A DNA stretch of 64,000 nucleotides, taken from Latilactobacillus graminis DSM 20719. Lineage in GTDB: Bacteria; Bacillota; Bacilli; Lactobacillales; Lactobacillaceae. The position numbers and the translations under genes were made by a program. Below the pieces are notes generated by a model, which was not told where the DNA came from, searched no databases, and saw nothing but the letters and a program-made list of their open reading frames with translations. The DNA lies in NCBI RefSeq assembly GCF_001436415.1, contig NZ_AYZB01000001.1:1-64000 (forward strand), written 5' to 3'. Below, piece after piece: positions 11,313 through 21,289 of this stretch. The stretch's first letter is position 1, and each line of letters starts with the position of its first letter.

Positions 11313-14300
11313 TTAAGCTTGAGAATTGCTAGTGTGCTTTTGCTCAATTTTCAAAAGACTTGCGACAAAAGTTGTGAGTTCACCTAACCAGTCCGCCGAA
11401 TGCATCTTAGGCTGAATCACTAGCTTGACACCTAATTGCTCCTGATTAAAACCGACTGTTGCCTTTAAACAAGTTGTCGCTAATGCTTCAAAAATTTGTT
11501 CACCAGAAACTAGACGACTGCCTTTAGGTGATAAGGTCACTTGGAGGATGTCATTGGTTTGTTTAATCGTTTCAATCAGTGCTTCATCCGCATTCATCTT
11601 TAATTGGCCAATCGCTAACAAATTAGCAACTTGATCTGGATAATCACCAAAGCGATCGATTAAATCCGCCTGAAGTTCATTATAAGCCACCTCTGAATCT
11701 AGTTGACGAATCCGTTTATAAATTTCAATTTTTTGCCGTTGATCGTTGATATAGCTTTCCGGTAAGTAAGCTTCCAGTTTAAGATCAATTTCAGCATTAG
11801 TTTTAGTAACCACTTGTTTGCCTTGTTTCTTAGCGACCGCCTCACCCAACATTTGTGAATAAAGATCAAAGCCCACCGAATCAATGAAGCCATGTTGTTG
11901 CTGGCCTAATAAGTTACCAGCGCCACGAATCGATAAATCACGCATTGCTATTTTAAAACCCGATCCTAATTCAGTAAAATCCTTAATTGCTTGGAGCCGC
12001 TTTTCACTGACTTCAGTTAAAACTTTATCCGGTTTGTACATAAAATAACCATACGCAATTCGACTACTTCGCCCAATCCGACCACGCAATTGGTAAAGTT
12101 GTGAAAGCCCATAATGGTCGGCATCTTCAACAATCATGGTGTTGACGTTTGGCATATCAACACCAGTTTCAATAATGGTCGTCGTTACTAAGACATCGTA
12201 TTTACCTTGCACAAAATCATAGATAACACCTTCCAATTGAGTTTCAGACATCTGACCATGCGCAAAACCAACCGTAGCTTCTGGGACTAATGCCTGAATC
12301 TCATCGACCGTGCGTTCAATATCACTCACCCGATTATGGAGATAAAAAACTTGACCATTGCGTTCTAATTCACGTTCAATAGCTTCTCGTATTGCACCAG
12401 CATTTTGTTCCATGACATAGGTCTGAATCGGATAACGGTTGGTCGGTGGCGTTTCAATGACTGATAAATCACGCACACCAAGCATCGACATGTGTAACGT
12501 CCGTGGAATTGGAGTCGCCGTCAGTGTTAAGACATCAACTTGGGCCTTTAACTGTTTGAGGCGTTCCTTATGTTTAACCCCAAAGCGCTGCTCTTCATCG
12601 ACAATTAGTAATCCGAGGTCCTTAAACTGAATATCTTTCGACAATAAGCGATGAGTCCCAATCACGATATCCACTTGCCCATCCGCTAAATCTTTAAGCG
12701 TTGCCGTGACTTCTTTGCGCGTTCTAAAACGCGAAAGTAGTCCAATTTCAACCGCAAAATCAGCAAATCGTGTCAACATATTTTCATAATGTTGTTGGGC
12801 CAGAATGGTCGTCGGTACTAAAAAGGCCACCTGCTTACCTGCCTCAACTGCCTTAAAAGCTGCTCGTAATGCAACTTCGGTTTTACCAAACCCAACATCA
12901 CCAACTAACAAACGATCCATCGGCCGTACACGTTCCATATCATGTTTGATTTCTGCTGTACTTCGCAATTGATCATCCGTTTCGGGATACGGAAATTGCT
13001 CTTCAAATTCAGCCTGCAATCGATCATCCTTGGGAAAAGCAAATCCCTTTTCAGCTTCACGCTGGGCATAAAGTTCAATTAAGTCATCAGCGATATCTTC
13101 GATTTTAGCTGAGACTTTATTTTTAGTCTTTTGCCACTCGCCGCCGCCTAGCTTATTAATTTTTGGGGTTTTAGCCTCAGCCGAAACGTATTTTTGGACC
13201 ATATTCAACTGCGTAACGGGAATAAATAATTTTCCGTTGTCACGGTATAAAATAGTAATATAATCTTGGTGGACACCGTCAACTTCTAACGTCTCCATCC
13301 CAACATACTCCCCAATTCCGTGATTAACATGCACCACGTAATCCCCGGGTTTTAATTCATTATAACTCTTTAACCGCTCTGCATTTGCAAGTGTTTGTCG
13401 GCGCGCTTTTTTCTTAGGGGCGGTATTAAAAAGTTCCTTTTCGGTTAAGACCACCAACTTTAAATCTGGCAGTTCAAATCCATTTTGCAATGCACCCTGA
13501 ACAATCTGTGTTTTACCGACTTCTAGCTGCGTCTTATTAGCAATTACAGCATCAATTTCAAAGTCGTGAAATGTCTGATCTATCTTTTTCACCCGTTTTA
13601 AATTAGAAACTAACACAATGACCGTTTGCTTTTGTTTTTGCCAATGGGTAATCTCTGTTTTTAATAGCGGCATTTGACTAAAGAATTGTTGCACAGTTCG
13701 CGTTGGCAAGTTATCCAATACATCGAGGCTCAGTTTACCCATGCCTTTTTGGAATAATGATAAATACAAGTGTGCATGTTGGTCTTTTTTTAATAAAGTC
13801 TGTGCATCCAACAAAAATTGTTGTTTTGGCAATAAACGGTGCATTTCAAGCATTTCAGTTTGCCAATTGGCGGCCTCTTCGCTTAAAATTCGTTGGGTTT
13901 CCACAATTCGTGGATAATCATCAAAAATAACCAATCCACTCTTTTTAAAATAATCGATTAAACTCGAATGATCAGGATAAAGATAATCAACAAATAATGC
14001 TAAATTCTCGATGCGTTCTCCGGCTAATAGACGTTCAATCGGAGTTTCAAAGTTCCTCGCCAGTTGATTTTGTGCCGCCTTTTCCATTAATTTAGCCGTC
14101 GTTGCTTCATAGTCAGTCTGCAAGGCTTCACCGACCATTTCTAATTGCGCCGTATTCGCCAGTAAATCAGTGGCTGGTATAATTTGAACCTGATCTAGAT
14201 TTTCGATGCTCCGCTGGGTGTCCGCTTCAAAAGAACGTAGTGAATCGACTTCTGTATCGAAAAGTTCAATCCGCACTGGATTTTCAGCGTCTAATGGGAA

Positions 14301-14843
14301 AATATCGATAATGTCACCGCGCATCGCAAATTCGCCAGGTTTACCTACCAATTTATCTCGAAAATATCCCATGGCACTCAATTGTGTGGCCAGTAATTGT
14401 GGGTCAACAGCGCTATCAGCATTAATGATCAGCTGACTATCTTGCCATTGCCGAACAGTTGGCAATAGGCGACGCATTCCAGCCACCGATGTAATTACAA
14501 TGCCTTTCTTTCCAGTGGCTAAAAAACTTAACGTCCGTACCCGTTCTGCTTTGGATTCTGGTGAACTCACGGCCATTTCAGCCGCCAACACTTCTTCTAC
14601 CGGAAAAGTGTAGACTTGCTCGCTTTTTAGTATGTTACTTAAGTCGTCAGCAATTTGGTTCGCTTGAAAAGTATTACTTTCAATAATCAACAATGGCGAT
14701 CGTTGTTGTTTGTAAACCGACGCCAAAAACAGGGTTTTCGCTGATCCCGAAAGCCCTGTGAGTAAATGTCGCATTCCTGGTTGTTGATTTTTTAAAACGG
14801 ATTGAACTTGTTGAGTCTGCCCCAGCATTGTCATTAAATCCAT
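11313..14843 (-). CDS. mfd: Transcription-repair coupling factor
   Basis: Removes stalled RNA polymerase from lesions and recruits UvrA. The 1176-aa protein has the UvrB-like N-terminal part, the RNA polymerase-interaction domain ([19 protein letters not shown], about 490-510), SF2 translocase motifs (Walker [10 protein letters not shown] near 645, the DEEQ box), a helicase C domain with QLRGRIGRS, and the C-terminal UvrA-blocking TRCF domain. The length is normal. AAAGGA precedes ATG 14843. It lies between pth and the flippase, the usual Firmicute order. Confidence 0.96.
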   Translation of the reverse strand: MDLMTMLGQTQQVQSVLKNQQPGMRHLLTGLSGSAKTLFLASVYKQQRSPLLIIESNTFQANQIADDLSNILKSEQVYTFPVEEVLAAEMAVSSPESKAERVRTLSFLATGKKGIVITSVAGMRRLLPTVRQWQDSQLIINADSAVDPQLLATQLSAMGYFRDKLVGKPGEFAMRGDIIDIFPLDAENPVRIELFDTEVDSLRSFEADTQRSIENLDQVQIIPATDLLANTAQLEMVGEALQTDYEATTAKLMEKAAQNQLARNFETPIERLLAGERIENLALFVDYLYPDHSSLIDYFKKSGLVIFDDYPRIVETQRILSEEAANWQTEMLEMHRLLPKQQFLLDAQTLLKKDQHAHLYLSLFQKGMGKLSLDVLDNLPTRTVQQFFSQMPLLKTEITHWQKQKQTVIVLVSNLKRVKKIDQTFHDFEIDAVIANKTQLEVGKTQIVQGALQNGFELPDLKLVVLTEKELFNTAPKKKARRQTLANAERLKSYNELKPGDYVVHVNHGIGEYVGMETLEVDGVHQDYITILYRDNGKLFIPVTQLNMVQKYVSAEAKTPKINKLGGGEWQKTKNKVSAKIEDIADDLIELYAQREAEKGFAFPKDDRLQAEFEEQFPYPETDDQLRSTAEIKHDMERVRPMDRLLVGDVGFGKTEVALRAAFKAVEAGKQVAFLVPTTILAQQHYENMLTRFADFAVEIGLLSRFRTRKEVTATLKDLADGQVDIVIGTHRLLSKDIQFKDLGLLIVDEEQRFGVKHKERLKQLKAQVDVLTLTATPIPRTLHMSMLGVRDLSVIETPPTNRYPIQTYVMEQNAGAIREAIERELERNGQVFYLHNRVSDIERTVDEIQALVPEATVGFAHGQMSETQLEGVIYDFVQGKYDVLVTTTIIETGVDMPNVNTMIVEDADHYGLSQLYQLRGRIGRSSRIAYGYFMYKPDKVLTEVSEKRLQAIKDFTELGSGFKIAMRDLSIRGAGNLLGQQQHGFIDSVGFDLYSQMLGEAVAKKQGKQVVTKTNAEIDLKLEAYLPESYINDQRQKIEIYKRIRQLDSEVAYNELQADLIDRFGDYPDQVANLLAIGQLKMNADEALIETIKQTNDILQVTLSPKGSRLVSGEQIFEALATTCLKATVGFNQEQLGVKLVIQPKMHSADWLGELTTFVASLLKIEQKHTSNSQA

Positions 14844-14958
14844 GTAAAAGTTCCTTTACTTTCTATTATATTGCGTTGAAATATGTGTTTTAAAGCCGAC
14901 ACTTGCACTTAGCATAACCTTGTCAGTGTTTGTCGTCTGCTTTACTAGCAACAACTAG

Positions 14959-15516
14959 TTAATTAAATTTATTCATGGTCTGCATAAAATCATCATTTTG
15001 ACACCAATCGGTTATCGCTTGGCAAGCTTGATCAAGTGCCTGGTTAATCATTGGGGTGCTGTCTTTGTCAAACGGGGTTAGCACCCAGTTAACGACCGTA
15101 CTTTTTTGTGGGTGCTGAATCCCAATCTTCACGCGCTTAAATTCCGAGCTTTGCACACTGGCAATAATGCTCTTGATTCCGTTGTGCCCACCTGCTGAGC
15201 CTTTTTGACGCAGACGTAACTTACCAAGCGTTAAATCCATATCATCTTGCACCACAACTAATTCATCCAAATTAATTTGATAATATTTCATTAAGGGCCC
15301 CACTGAGCGCCCGGAATCATTCATAAACGTTAGTGGTTTCACTAGAAGAATTGTTTCATCTTCATATTTAAAACTACCGTATTCAGCTTCAAAATCATGC
15401 TTATTTAAGGTTACATTAAACTGTTCACATAATTGATCAATTACCATAAAACCTATATTATGTTTTGTCCGTGCATACTTACTGCCTGGGTTTCCCAGAC
15501 CAACAATCATTTTCAT
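14959..15516 (-). CDS. pth: Peptidyl-tRNA hydrolase
   Basis: Recycles tRNA by cleaving peptidyl-tRNA dropped from ribosomes. The 185-aa product has the N-terminal MIVGLGNPGSKYARTKHNIGF signature (catalytic His at about 19) and the GSAGGHNGIKSI motif (about 105-116). AGAGG lies 9 nt before ATG 15516 (MKMIVGLG), so the longer frame to 15543 is not used. Divergent from ldh; upstream of mfd. Confidence 0.95.
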   Translation of the reverse strand: MKMIVGLGNPGSKYARTKHNIGFMVIDQLCEQFNVTLNKHDFEAEYGSFKYEDETILLVKPLTFMNDSGRSVGPLMKYYQINLDELVVVQDDMDLTLGKLRLRQKGSAGGHNGIKSIIASVQSSEFKRVKIGIQHPQKSTVVNWVLTPFDKDSTPMINQALDQACQAITDWCQNDDFMQTMNKFN

Positions 15517-15646
15517 TTTTAATATCCTCTTTTTAACCGGCACTACTATGTCAAAATTTTGAGCAGTTAATGGCCCTCAATCACCAGTTGGTTTTAAAAA
15601 TCATTATACCATATTCATTTTATTTCTCGCGTTGTAGTCGAAATAG

Positions 15647-16723
<1,077 letters not shown>

Positions 16724-16742
16724 ACATTTTTAGTTTAGACCA

Positions 16743-16775
16743 AACGGCTCTCATACAATGGGGGTCGTTTTTTTT
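16743..16775 (+). terminator. ldh terminator
   Basis: The hairpin AACGGCTCTCAT / ATGGGGGTCGTT contains G-U pairs and is followed by a run of eight T's. Confidence 0.8.
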
Positions 16776-16861
16776 GCTAAATGACATTTTTTGGTTAAAA
16801 TCAATACTTTTTTATTTCTTTTTAAAGGCATATCTAGTATGCTTACATTTAATTAACACCT

Positions 16862-16890
16862 TTGTATTTTAGCCAATACTGGGGTATGAT
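16862..16890 (+). promoter_or_regulatory. L,D-transpeptidase promoter
   Basis: -35 TTGTAT (16862-16867), 17-bp spacer, -10 TATGAT (16885-16890), 29 nt before the GTG start. Confidence 0.65.
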
Positions 16891-16919
16891 TAACCTATGC
16901 AAAGATTGGAGTTAAGGTT

Positions 16920-18299
16920 GTGAAACTTACAAAGAAAGCCTACGTCGTCCTTGGCGTAGCAACCATTGTGCTCATTGGTGGCTATTCGGCAGTTAGTCTG
17001 CATTATCAAAATGCGTTCTTGCCACATACTACCGTTGCTGGGGTTAGTATTAGTGGCCAGTCAGTAGTAGGCGCTAATGAACAATTGTTAAAAAAGGTCA
17101 ACAGTCAAAAATACACGCTAAAGGATAAAGAACAAAAATTATTAACTTTTACTGGCCAAGATGCTGGCTTTAGCCACAATTTCAAGCCTTTATTACAGAA
17201 AATCAAGCAAAGCCAAAACGGCTGGACTTGGCTTGGTCATCTTTTCGGTAAGGATCAAACGACAAAATCAGAAGATGCCCTCATTTTAAACGCTAACGAT
17301 TTTGACAAATTCTCAACGCAAACTCTCGAAAAGGTCAATGCTAATCGACAGTCTTCTGTGGATGCCCACATCAATCTAACGGATCAAAAATTTGATCTCG
17401 TGAAAGAAATTTACGGGAATACGATTGATGTTGCTCAATTCAAAAAAACTGTTGCCCACGGAATTAATCAAGGTCAAGCCACAATTAATTTAAAAAATGA
17501 CTATACCCAACCCGCAGTTAAATCCACAAATCAGCAATTACAAAAAGCAGCTAAGCAATTGAAAACTATCGCGAATGAGAAAATTAGTTACTCAGTCAAT
17601 GGTAATGCCGTTCAAGTTCCTAAAGCAGAAATTCAAAGTTGGTTAACTTATGATCATGGCACAATTAGCCTTAATAAGGCTGCAGTCACTAAATACGTTT
17701 ATCAATTAAAGGCTAAATATGATACTTTCGATAAAGCACTGACCTTCAATTCCACGAAAGAAGGCACAGTGACCGTTCCAGCTGGTATTTACGGTTGGAG
17801 TATTTCACCGGCCGATGAAATCAGTGCTCTCATGACTGAGGTGCCTAAAGGGAAAGACTTCTCCAGAACGGCAGTTATTCGCGGTTCTGGTATCGATCAA
17901 AAAACGCGAAGTGTTGGTTCAACCTACATCGAAATTGATTTGAAAGCACAACATATGTGGCTCTATCAAAATGGTAAAGTCACAATTGAAACCGATATTG
18001 TGTCGGCACAACCACCACAAGTCACCCCCACCGGTGTTTGGAGTATCTGGAAGAAAGAACGAAACGCCACCTTGAAGGGTAAAAACTTCGATGGTGTCAG
18101 TGAATATGCTAGTCCTGTTAATTACTGGATGCCAATTGATGAAACTGGCGTCGGGATTCATGATTCACCATGGCAACCCAAATACGGTGGTGACTGGTAT
18201 CAGCACCATGGTTCACATGGCTGTATCAATACGCCACCTGGTACTATGGCTAAGTTATACAACACCGTTAGCGAAGGAATTCCTGTTGTTGTTATTTAA
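16920..18299 (+). CDS. L,D-transpeptidase (YkuD domain) with N-terminal membrane anchor
   Basis: Extracytoplasmic enzyme expected to cross-link or modify peptidoglycan stem peptides. The 459-aa protein has an N-terminal signal anchor (about 7-27), a putative peptidoglycan-binding region typical of LDTs in lactobacilli (about 35-310), and a C-terminal YkuD domain with the catalytic motif SHGCIN (H433, C435). GTG start with GGAGTTAAGG upstream. Bounded by its own promoter and terminator. L,D-transpeptidation bypasses penicillin-sensitive D,D-transpeptidases in some bacteria; whether that applies here is not shown. Confidence 0.9.
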   Translation: MKLTKKAYVVLGVATIVLIGGYSAVSLHYQNAFLPHTTVAGVSISGQSVVGANEQLLKKVNSQKYTLKDKEQKLLTFTGQDAGFSHNFKPLLQKIKQSQNGWTWLGHLFGKDQTTKSEDALILNANDFDKFSTQTLEKVNANRQSSVDAHINLTDQKFDLVKEIYGNTIDVAQFKKTVAHGINQGQATINLKNDYTQPAVKSTNQQLQKAAKQLKTIANEKISYSVNGNAVQVPKAEIQSWLTYDHGTISLNKAAVTKYVYQLKAKYDTFDKALTFNSTKEGTVTVPAGIYGWSISPADEISALMTEVPKGKDFSRTAVIRGSGIDQKTRSVGSTYIEIDLKAQHMWLYQNGKVTIETDIVSAQPPQVTPTGVWSIWKKERNATLKGKNFDGVSEYASPVNYWMPIDETGVGIHDSPWQPKYGGDWYQHHGSHGCINTPPGTMAKLYNTVSEGIPVVVI

Positions 18300-18306
18300 C
18301 TATCGT

Positions 18307-18344
18307 AAACAGGTCGTTAATCTAATTAACGACCTGTTTTTTTA
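18307..18344 (+). terminator. L,D-transpeptidase terminator
   Basis: A perfect 14-bp stem (AACAGGTCGTTAAT and its complement, 3-nt loop) is followed by seven T's. Confidence 0.9.
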
Positions 18345-18432
18345 TGCCAAGCTCAATCGATTTTTTCTCATTAATTACTAATCAAGCTTTCGCTAAGACG
18401 AAAAACTAGTTATTTTAATTCTATTGATGATA

Positions 18433-18441
18433 TGCTATGAT
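18433..18441 (+). promoter_or_regulatory. cbpA promoter (extended -10)
   Basis: TG-C-TATGAT at 18433-18441, 43 nt before the start codon. The -35 is weak. Confidence 0.5.
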
Positions 18442-18483
18442 TACACTAGTATATGAGAGAATTTTAATCTAAGGAGAAAAGCT

Positions 18484-19164
18484 ATGCTCATTAAATCCCT
18501 AGTATTACCCAAAGAACGTCTTACCACGATTGTTGAATCAGTCACCTTAGAAGAAGCCTTACAGCGATTAGAGGAATCTGGCTTCCGCTGTGTACCGGTC
18601 TTAGACGCCAGTGGTAAGATTTTCCGAGGTAACATCTATAAGATGCATATTTACCGGCATAAATCCCAAGGTGGTGATATGCAACTGCCTGTGACCAGTT
18701 TATTAAAGAACATGACTAAATATATTCCGGTTGACGCCCCCTTTTTTAAAGTGTTTTTTAATATCAAGGATTTACCGTATATTGCAGTTTTAGATGAAGA
18801 CAGCAATTTCTTCGGGATTTTAACCCATAGTACCTTATTAAATATGCTTTCTGAAGCATGGAACCTTGAATTGAGTAGTTACGTGCTCACTGTGCTTTCT
18901 TCTGGCGCACAAGGTGATTTGGTTGCGATGTCGAAGATCATTGCTAAATATACTTCAATTGCGAGCTGTATCACCTTGGATGCTAAGCAAGATGAATTTG
19001 TCCGCCGGACACTTTTTACTTTACCAGCTGGTCTGGAACTAGACATTCTCAAAAAAATTATTTATAAACTTGAAAAAAAAGGTTATCGAGTGCCTGAAAT
19101 TGATGATCTTCAATCTGGTAAAGCTCTGCGGAATGATTCAGATCAACTTGAAAATTTAATTTAA
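18484..19164 (+). CDS. cbpA: Cyclic di-AMP-binding CBS/ACT protein CbpA
   Basis: A 226-aa cytosolic protein with two CBS motifs (about 8-60, LEESGFRCVPVLDASGKIFRG; and about 75-125, YIAVLDEDSNFFGILTH) and a C-terminal ACT-like region (about 135-205). The opening MLIKSLVLPKERLTTI and overall layout match the CbpA family, in which c-di-AMP is bound by the CBS pair. Downstream targets of CbpA are poorly known. AAGGAG lies upstream of ATG. Monocistronic, bounded by hairpins. Confidence 0.8.
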   Translation: MLIKSLVLPKERLTTIVESVTLEEALQRLEESGFRCVPVLDASGKIFRGNIYKMHIYRHKSQGGDMQLPVTSLLKNMTKYIPVDAPFFKVFFNIKDLPYIAVLDEDSNFFGILTHSTLLNMLSEAWNLELSSYVLTVLSSGAQGDLVAMSKIIAKYTSIASCITLDAKQDEFVRRTLFTLPAGLELDILKKIIYKLEKKGYRVPEIDDLQSGKALRNDSDQLENLI

Positions 19165-19176
19165 TTGTCAAAAAAA

Positions 19177-19331
19177 ACAGAACCTATAGATACCTAGGTT
19201 CTGTCAAACTGGCAAGGGATTACTAAACGGTCTTATTCCGGATAATACTGGAATAAGGCCGTTTCTTTGTTGTGCGTGAATTATCGCCGAGCATCACCTT
19301 TACAAAGCCTTAATGGCTTTGTAAAGGTGAT
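19177..19331. repeat. Three consecutive stem-loops between cbpA and marR
   Basis: Three inverted repeats lie in a row: 19177-19204 (10-bp stem, with eight A's at its left edge, so a T-run on the minus strand); 19225-19264 (15-bp stem with one G-U pair, then a T-rich stretch on the plus strand); and 19293-19331 (17-bp perfect stem, 5-nt loop, no T-run). The first two fit terminators for marR (minus) and cbpA (plus). The third is unexplained. Confidence 0.7.
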
Positions 19332-19434
19332 TAACTAGGCGTCTTCGCTCTTCAAATATATTTATATTGAGTTCTGATCTGGCCGTAATTCTGGTCTTCA
19401 TTTACATCATTTAAAGGATTTATTAATACGAGTA

Positions 19435-19824
19435 TTAAAAGATATTAACAAATTCACGCGCTGCCGCGTCCAAATATTCATACTTGTCATCAAGTTGCTT
19501 CTTAATTTGACTGAAGACCGATTCACCTTCCGGCGTTATTTTAATTTCAACTAACCGTTGATCGCTCTGTTCCAACCCGCGTAGTTTACGAATATAATGT
19601 TTTTTTTGTAATAAATTAATTTTACGAGAAGCAGCCGGCATTGACGTGTTAAACAGTCTAGCCAGTTGACTCGGTGTCGACGTTTGCTGTTTCAAATTCT
19701 CTAGAATCAAATACTGTTCAAAACTAATCCCATACGCTTGAGTTAATGCATTTAATTCATTTGCAATCATCTGTGTATTTTTATACCATCGACTATAATG
19801 ACCTTCAATTTCCTGATTCTTCAA
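19435..19824 (-). CDS. MarR family transcriptional regulator
   Basis: A 129-aa winged-helix regulator with the MarR core: helix 3-4 SQLARLFNTSMPAASRKINLL (about 57-78) and a wing RGLEQSDQRLVEIKITPEGE (about 83-102). The start is a TTG with GGTGAGAAG upstream. It lies directly downstream of the WxL cluster, on the same strand but separated by a hairpin that also overlaps its promoter region. Control of the WxL genes or of itself is a reasonable guess, not shown. Confidence 0.82.
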   Translation of the reverse strand: MKNQEIEGHYSRWYKNTQMIANELNALTQAYGISFEQYLILENLKQQTSTPSQLARLFNTSMPAASRKINLLQKKHYIRKLRGLEQSDQRLVEIKITPEGESVFSQIKKQLDDKYEYLDAAAREFVNIF

Positions 19825-19860
19825 TATCTTCTCACCGCCTAAATAGTAACGCCCTTAATA

Positions 19861-19901
19861 ATTATATTGAAAAAATAGTAAACCAATCATTGGTTTACTA
19901 T
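19861..19901 (-). terminator. Terminator of the small WxL gene, overlapping a possible MarR operator
   Basis: A perfect 12-bp palindrome (ATAGTAAACCAA at 19875-19886 and its complement 19890-19901) is followed on the minus strand by six T's, which fits a terminator for the WxL gene ending at 20003. A TATAAT (19866-19861, minus) for marR begins only 9 bp further on, so the palindrome would also cover that promoter and could serve as an autoregulatory operator. Confidence 0.65.
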
Positions 19902-20002
19902 TCATTGCTCGCTTAATTGAATCGTATTCACTCTAAAAATCTGATAGTCTTCCAGTCAAGCTTGCAGCAATACTCGATTCCATTTCTCACGATATTAATA
20001 AA

Positions 20003-20920
20003 TTATGCTTTTGCGCCAGCATCTGAACCAGTAACACCAGTGCTTAATGTCCATGTTAAGTTAGCTGTGTATTCAGCATTTTGAACAGATGATGTTGCAG
20101 GTAATACTAATTGGATATCTGTTGGTTTCCAACCAAAAACGTTAGCCCCAGTACCTTGATTTGCATCAGCATGAGCAACTTTATGTTGTGCATCTTTATC
20201 AGACAAATCTAAAGCGAAACTCTTAGTGATAGTGCCAACATCTGCAACACCCTTATCTGTAGCAGTACTACTTGCTAAATCGGCTGTAAATGTTGAATCT
20301 TGATCTTCATTCGTTAAATCGTAAACAGCATCCGTTTTTGCGTAAGCTGTATTTTTGAACAAGAGTTGTGCATCAGCTAATGTTTTACCGTTTTTCGCCA
20401 TTAAAGCACCATCTGCTTTAACGTTCAAATCCCATGTCCCAGCAGCTTGATTTGTTGTTGTAGCATATGTGTCAAGTTGTTCACGAGTCACTTGTTTATC
20501 AACAACCGTTGCCCATGCATCCCCACTCAATTCTTTTAACTTTGTATCGTCTGTATTTAAGATAGCTGTTTGGTTTGTAACACCATCTTCCTTATATGAA
20601 GGTTGACGATCGTTGGTCCCGTTAGCATAGTTTTTACCATCAGCAGTAAATGTTGTGTAAGCTGAATCAAACTTTACGTGGTTACCAAAGTCTAATACAT
20701 GCGGTACCATTTGAAGACGTAAGAAACCAGTGTTAGCATTAGGTTTGTTATCACCAAAAGAAATCCCAGCAACTGTCTTATCTGTTTGTGGTAATGGTGT
20801 TCCGCCATTATCTTCTGTCTTACCTTCGGTAGTTGCAGCAAATGTCGATGTTGCTGGTGCTAAGATTGATAATAAAGTTGCGCCTGTTAATGCAACGCCT
20901 GTTAATTTTGTGAATTTCAT
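20003..20920 (-). CDS. WxL domain surface protein (CscB type)
   Basis: A 305-aa secreted protein with an N-terminal signal peptide (cleavage near residue 28, STFA-ATTEG) and the two WxL motifs of the family: GTWDLNV (W163) and the C-terminal TWTLSTG (W290). WxL domains bind peptidoglycan non-covalently and associate with DUF916 partners on the cell wall. GGAGG precedes ATG 20920. It is the last gene of the WxL cluster and has its own promoter and a leader of about 150 nt. Confidence 0.9.
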   Translation of the reverse strand: MKFTKLTGVALTGATLLSILAPATSTFAATTEGKTEDNGGTPLPQTDKTVAGISFGDNKPNANTGFLRLQMVPHVLDFGNHVKFDSAYTTFTADGKNYANGTNDRQPSYKEDGVTNQTAILNTDDTKLKELSGDAWATVVDKQVTREQLDTYATTTNQAAGTWDLNVKADGALMAKNGKTLADAQLLFKNTAYAKTDAVYDLTNEDQDSTFTADLASSTATDKGVADVGTITKSFALDLSDKDAQHKVAHADANQGTGANVFGWKPTDIQLVLPATSSVQNAEYTANLTWTLSTGVTGSDAGAKA

Positions 20921-20947
20921 TTTGAAATTCCTCCCTTTGTTGTAGTT

Positions 20948-21000
20948 GCGACAAAGTCGCGATATTTTTTTATAATTCGATATTAATTACATAATATCGA
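20948..21000 (-). repeat. Two stem-loops in the small-WxL leader
   Basis: Inverted repeats TCGATATTA (20977-20985) / TAATATCGA (20992-21000) and GCGAC-AAA-GTCGC (20948-20960) lie in the presumed 5' untranslated region of the WxL gene. Neither has a T-run on the minus strand, so they look like mRNA structure (stability or regulator site) and not terminators. Confidence 0.6.
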
Positions 21001-21080
21001 GGTTATAAACTAAATTTAAGATGGTACGTCACTAGCCTAATCTGGCTTTCCGGCATGCTCAGAGTTCTAAGCAATCTAAA

Positions 21081-21110
21081 ACTATATCGAATCAACTTAA
21101 CTTTGGTCAA
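21081..21110 (-). promoter_or_regulatory. Promoter of the small WxL gene
   Basis: On the minus strand: -35 TTGACC (21110-21105), 18-bp spacer, -10 TATAGT (21086-21081). It starts just after the stop codon of the 56-aa membrane protein gene and would give a leader of about 154 nt. Confidence 0.6.
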
Positions 21111-21118
21111 GCAACCAC

Positions 21119-21289
21119 TCAACCCAAAGTAATTGTGGTAAAAGAATTGAGCTCTTGCTGAAACATAATCGCAAAGTATAAACTGATACAGAAAACGATT
21201 GATAATCCAACGACCAGCGCAATCAGTCCCCATTTATACTTTCGGTAATTCTTACTAGTTACATAAGAGGTCACCCATAATTTATTCAT
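21119..21289 (-). CDS. 56-aa membrane protein in the WxL cluster
   Basis: Starts MNKLWVTSYVTSKNYRKYKW, has one hydrophobic helix (about 21-43, GLIALVVGLSIVFCISLYFA) and ends NSFTTITLG before a TGA. AAGGA lies about 7 nt before ATG 21289. The ATG overlaps the stop of the upstream DUF916 gene (ATGAATAA), so translation is coupled, which supports it as a real gene. Basic residues before the helix suggest N-in, C-out. Csc clusters in lactobacilli often contain a small CscD protein with LPxTG, but no LPxTG is present here. Function unknown. Confidence 0.7.
   Translation of the reverse strand: MNKLWVTSYVTSKNYRKYKWGLIALVVGLSIVFCISLYFAIMFQQELNSFTTITLG

Noticed and set aside
21003-21233. A 76-codon minus-strand frame between the WxL genes
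   Set aside because: It has no ribosome-binding site, an irregular composition, and overlaps the better-supported 56-aa gene in another frame.
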